Below, in pieces: positions 6,491 through 7,005 of a stretch of 7,005 nt of DNA. The notes beneath the pieces were generated by a model. That model had not been told where the DNA came from, searched no databases, and saw nothing but the letters and a program-made list of their open reading frames with translations. How positions within the stretch are numbered: position 1 is the first letter of the stretch; every line of letters starts with the position of its first letter. The stretch comes from Chitinophagaceae bacterium (GTDB lineage Bacteria > Bacteroidota > Bacteroidia > Chitinophagales > Chitinophagaceae), in contig CANJDY010000149.1 of the NCBI GenBank assembly GCA_947472635.1, forward strand, positions 1 to 7,005, written 5' to 3'. The translations under genes and the position numbers were made by a program.

Positions 6491-7005
6491 CTAGCGACTT
6501 TCAAAAAATAATGAGTGCTGCCCTAATTGATTGAAACTGTACTCGATTTTCAAACTAATATCATATAAAGTTAGAATATCAATTCCAAATCCCCCGGTAT
6601 ATAGCAAACGGTTATTCAGATTGGTATCGAACTTCTTTTTATTGTAGGAGTAACCGGCATCTACATAAGTTTTGGCAAAAATAGAAAAGGGAAGTGCGGG
6701 TAGTATGCTTGATGTAAAGGGCATTGGAATTGAAAATGACAAAAGTTTCTTTTTTAGGGTAGACTTAAAAATCCCAAAAGCAACCCCATCAATTACGTAG
6801 TACTCCAATCCCCTTAAATTGGCATTTGCATATCCGATTGCTTTTTGATTAATATAAGGCTGTTCAAATGGGACTTTTACATTTCCCATCACTTGCAAAC
6901 TAGTATACCAATTATGGGCATGTGCCCAAAATTTATTATAAGCGCCTTCAATAAAAAAGAGGTTGGTACCACCTGTAAACCCAAAGCCCCTTTTCGAAAG
7001 GGTAA
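6491..7005 (-). CDS. C-terminal part of a BamA/TamA (Omp85)-like outer-membrane beta-barrel protein (partial)
   Basis: The frame is open from the right edge of the window to a TAG at 6493-6491, giving 170 residues of a longer protein. The codon at 6898-6896 is only an internal TTG: upstream of it the frame keeps reading barrel-like sequence (GFGFTGGTNLFFIEGAYNKF, then WAHAHNWYTSLQ). The fragment alternates strands and glycine/asparagine turns. Near its end FAKTYVDAGYSY and GGFGIDILTLYDISLKIEYSF precede NQLGQHSLFF. A last strand with IEYSFNQLG shortly before the stop is, as I recall, typical of Bacteroidota proteins annotated as BamA/TamA family or POTRA-domain surface antigens. The POTRA part would lie outside the window, so the subfamily cannot be proved. 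A T9 tract follows five bases after the stop, with no stem preceding it. Confidence 0.65.
   Translation of the reverse strand, partial: TLSKRGFGFTGGTNLFFIEGAYNKFWAHAHNWYTSLQVMGNVKVPFEQPYINQKAIGYANANLRGLEYYVIDGVAFGIFKSTLKKKLLSFSIPMPFTSSILPALPFSIFAKTYVDAGYSYNKKKFDTNLNNRLLYTGGFGIDILTLYDISLKIEYSFNQLGQHSLFFESR

Noticed and set aside
1..7005. A wholly new defence, mobile or biosynthetic system
   Set aside because: All substantial frames are explained by known envelope or cofactor genes in a conserved order; there are no transposases, repeats arrays, toxin-antitoxin pairs or composition breaks.

Overview
The window reads as chromosomal core DNA of a member of the Bacteroidota, probably of the Chitinophagaceae/Sphingobacteriia type. 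The evidence is an AT-rich composition, no Shine-Dalgarno-like sites ahead of the starts, -7 boxes of the Bacteroidota form TAnnTTTG, a DUF6089 protein (a family known from this phylum), and a gene order (DUF6089 - uppS - bamA - ompH - start of another gene) that is characteristic of the phylum. The assignment below phylum level is inference.

Every convincing gene is on the minus strand, so the biological order runs from high to low coordinates. At the right edge (6491-7005) is the C-terminal part of an outer-membrane beta-barrel protein that resembles the BamA/TamA (Omp85) superfamily. A gap of about 210 bp with a candidate promoter follows, then NAD kinase (nadK, 5401-6282). Next come a DUF6089 outer-membrane barrel protein (4438-5295), isoprenyl transferase/undecaprenyl diphosphate synthase (uppS, 3512-4285), the central outer-membrane assembly protein BamA (bamA, 637-3366) and an OmpH/Skp-like periplasmic chaperone (ompH, 96-608). 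The first codons of one more gene, probably a tandem second OmpH, run off the left edge (1-20).

The genes form an envelope-building module. UppS makes the C55 lipid carrier for peptidoglycan and surface glycans. BamA inserts outer-membrane barrels, and OmpH/Skp holds unfolded barrel clients in the periplasm. The DUF6089 protein is itself a probable client and, by family and gene order, resembles PorG of the type IX secretion system. NAD kinase supplies NADP for biosynthesis and is a syntenic neighbour rather than a mechanistic partner.

For several genes the longest open frame begins at a TTG, but a downstream ATG is the better start. For uppS the upstream TTG lies inside a -7 promoter box. 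A perfect 9-bp inverted repeat sits at the predicted 5' end of the uppS transcript and is the most interesting non-coding signal here. I see no mobile element, CRISPR array, tRNA, rRNA or phage gene, and no evidence of a wholly new system; this is conserved core territory with a few local oddities.
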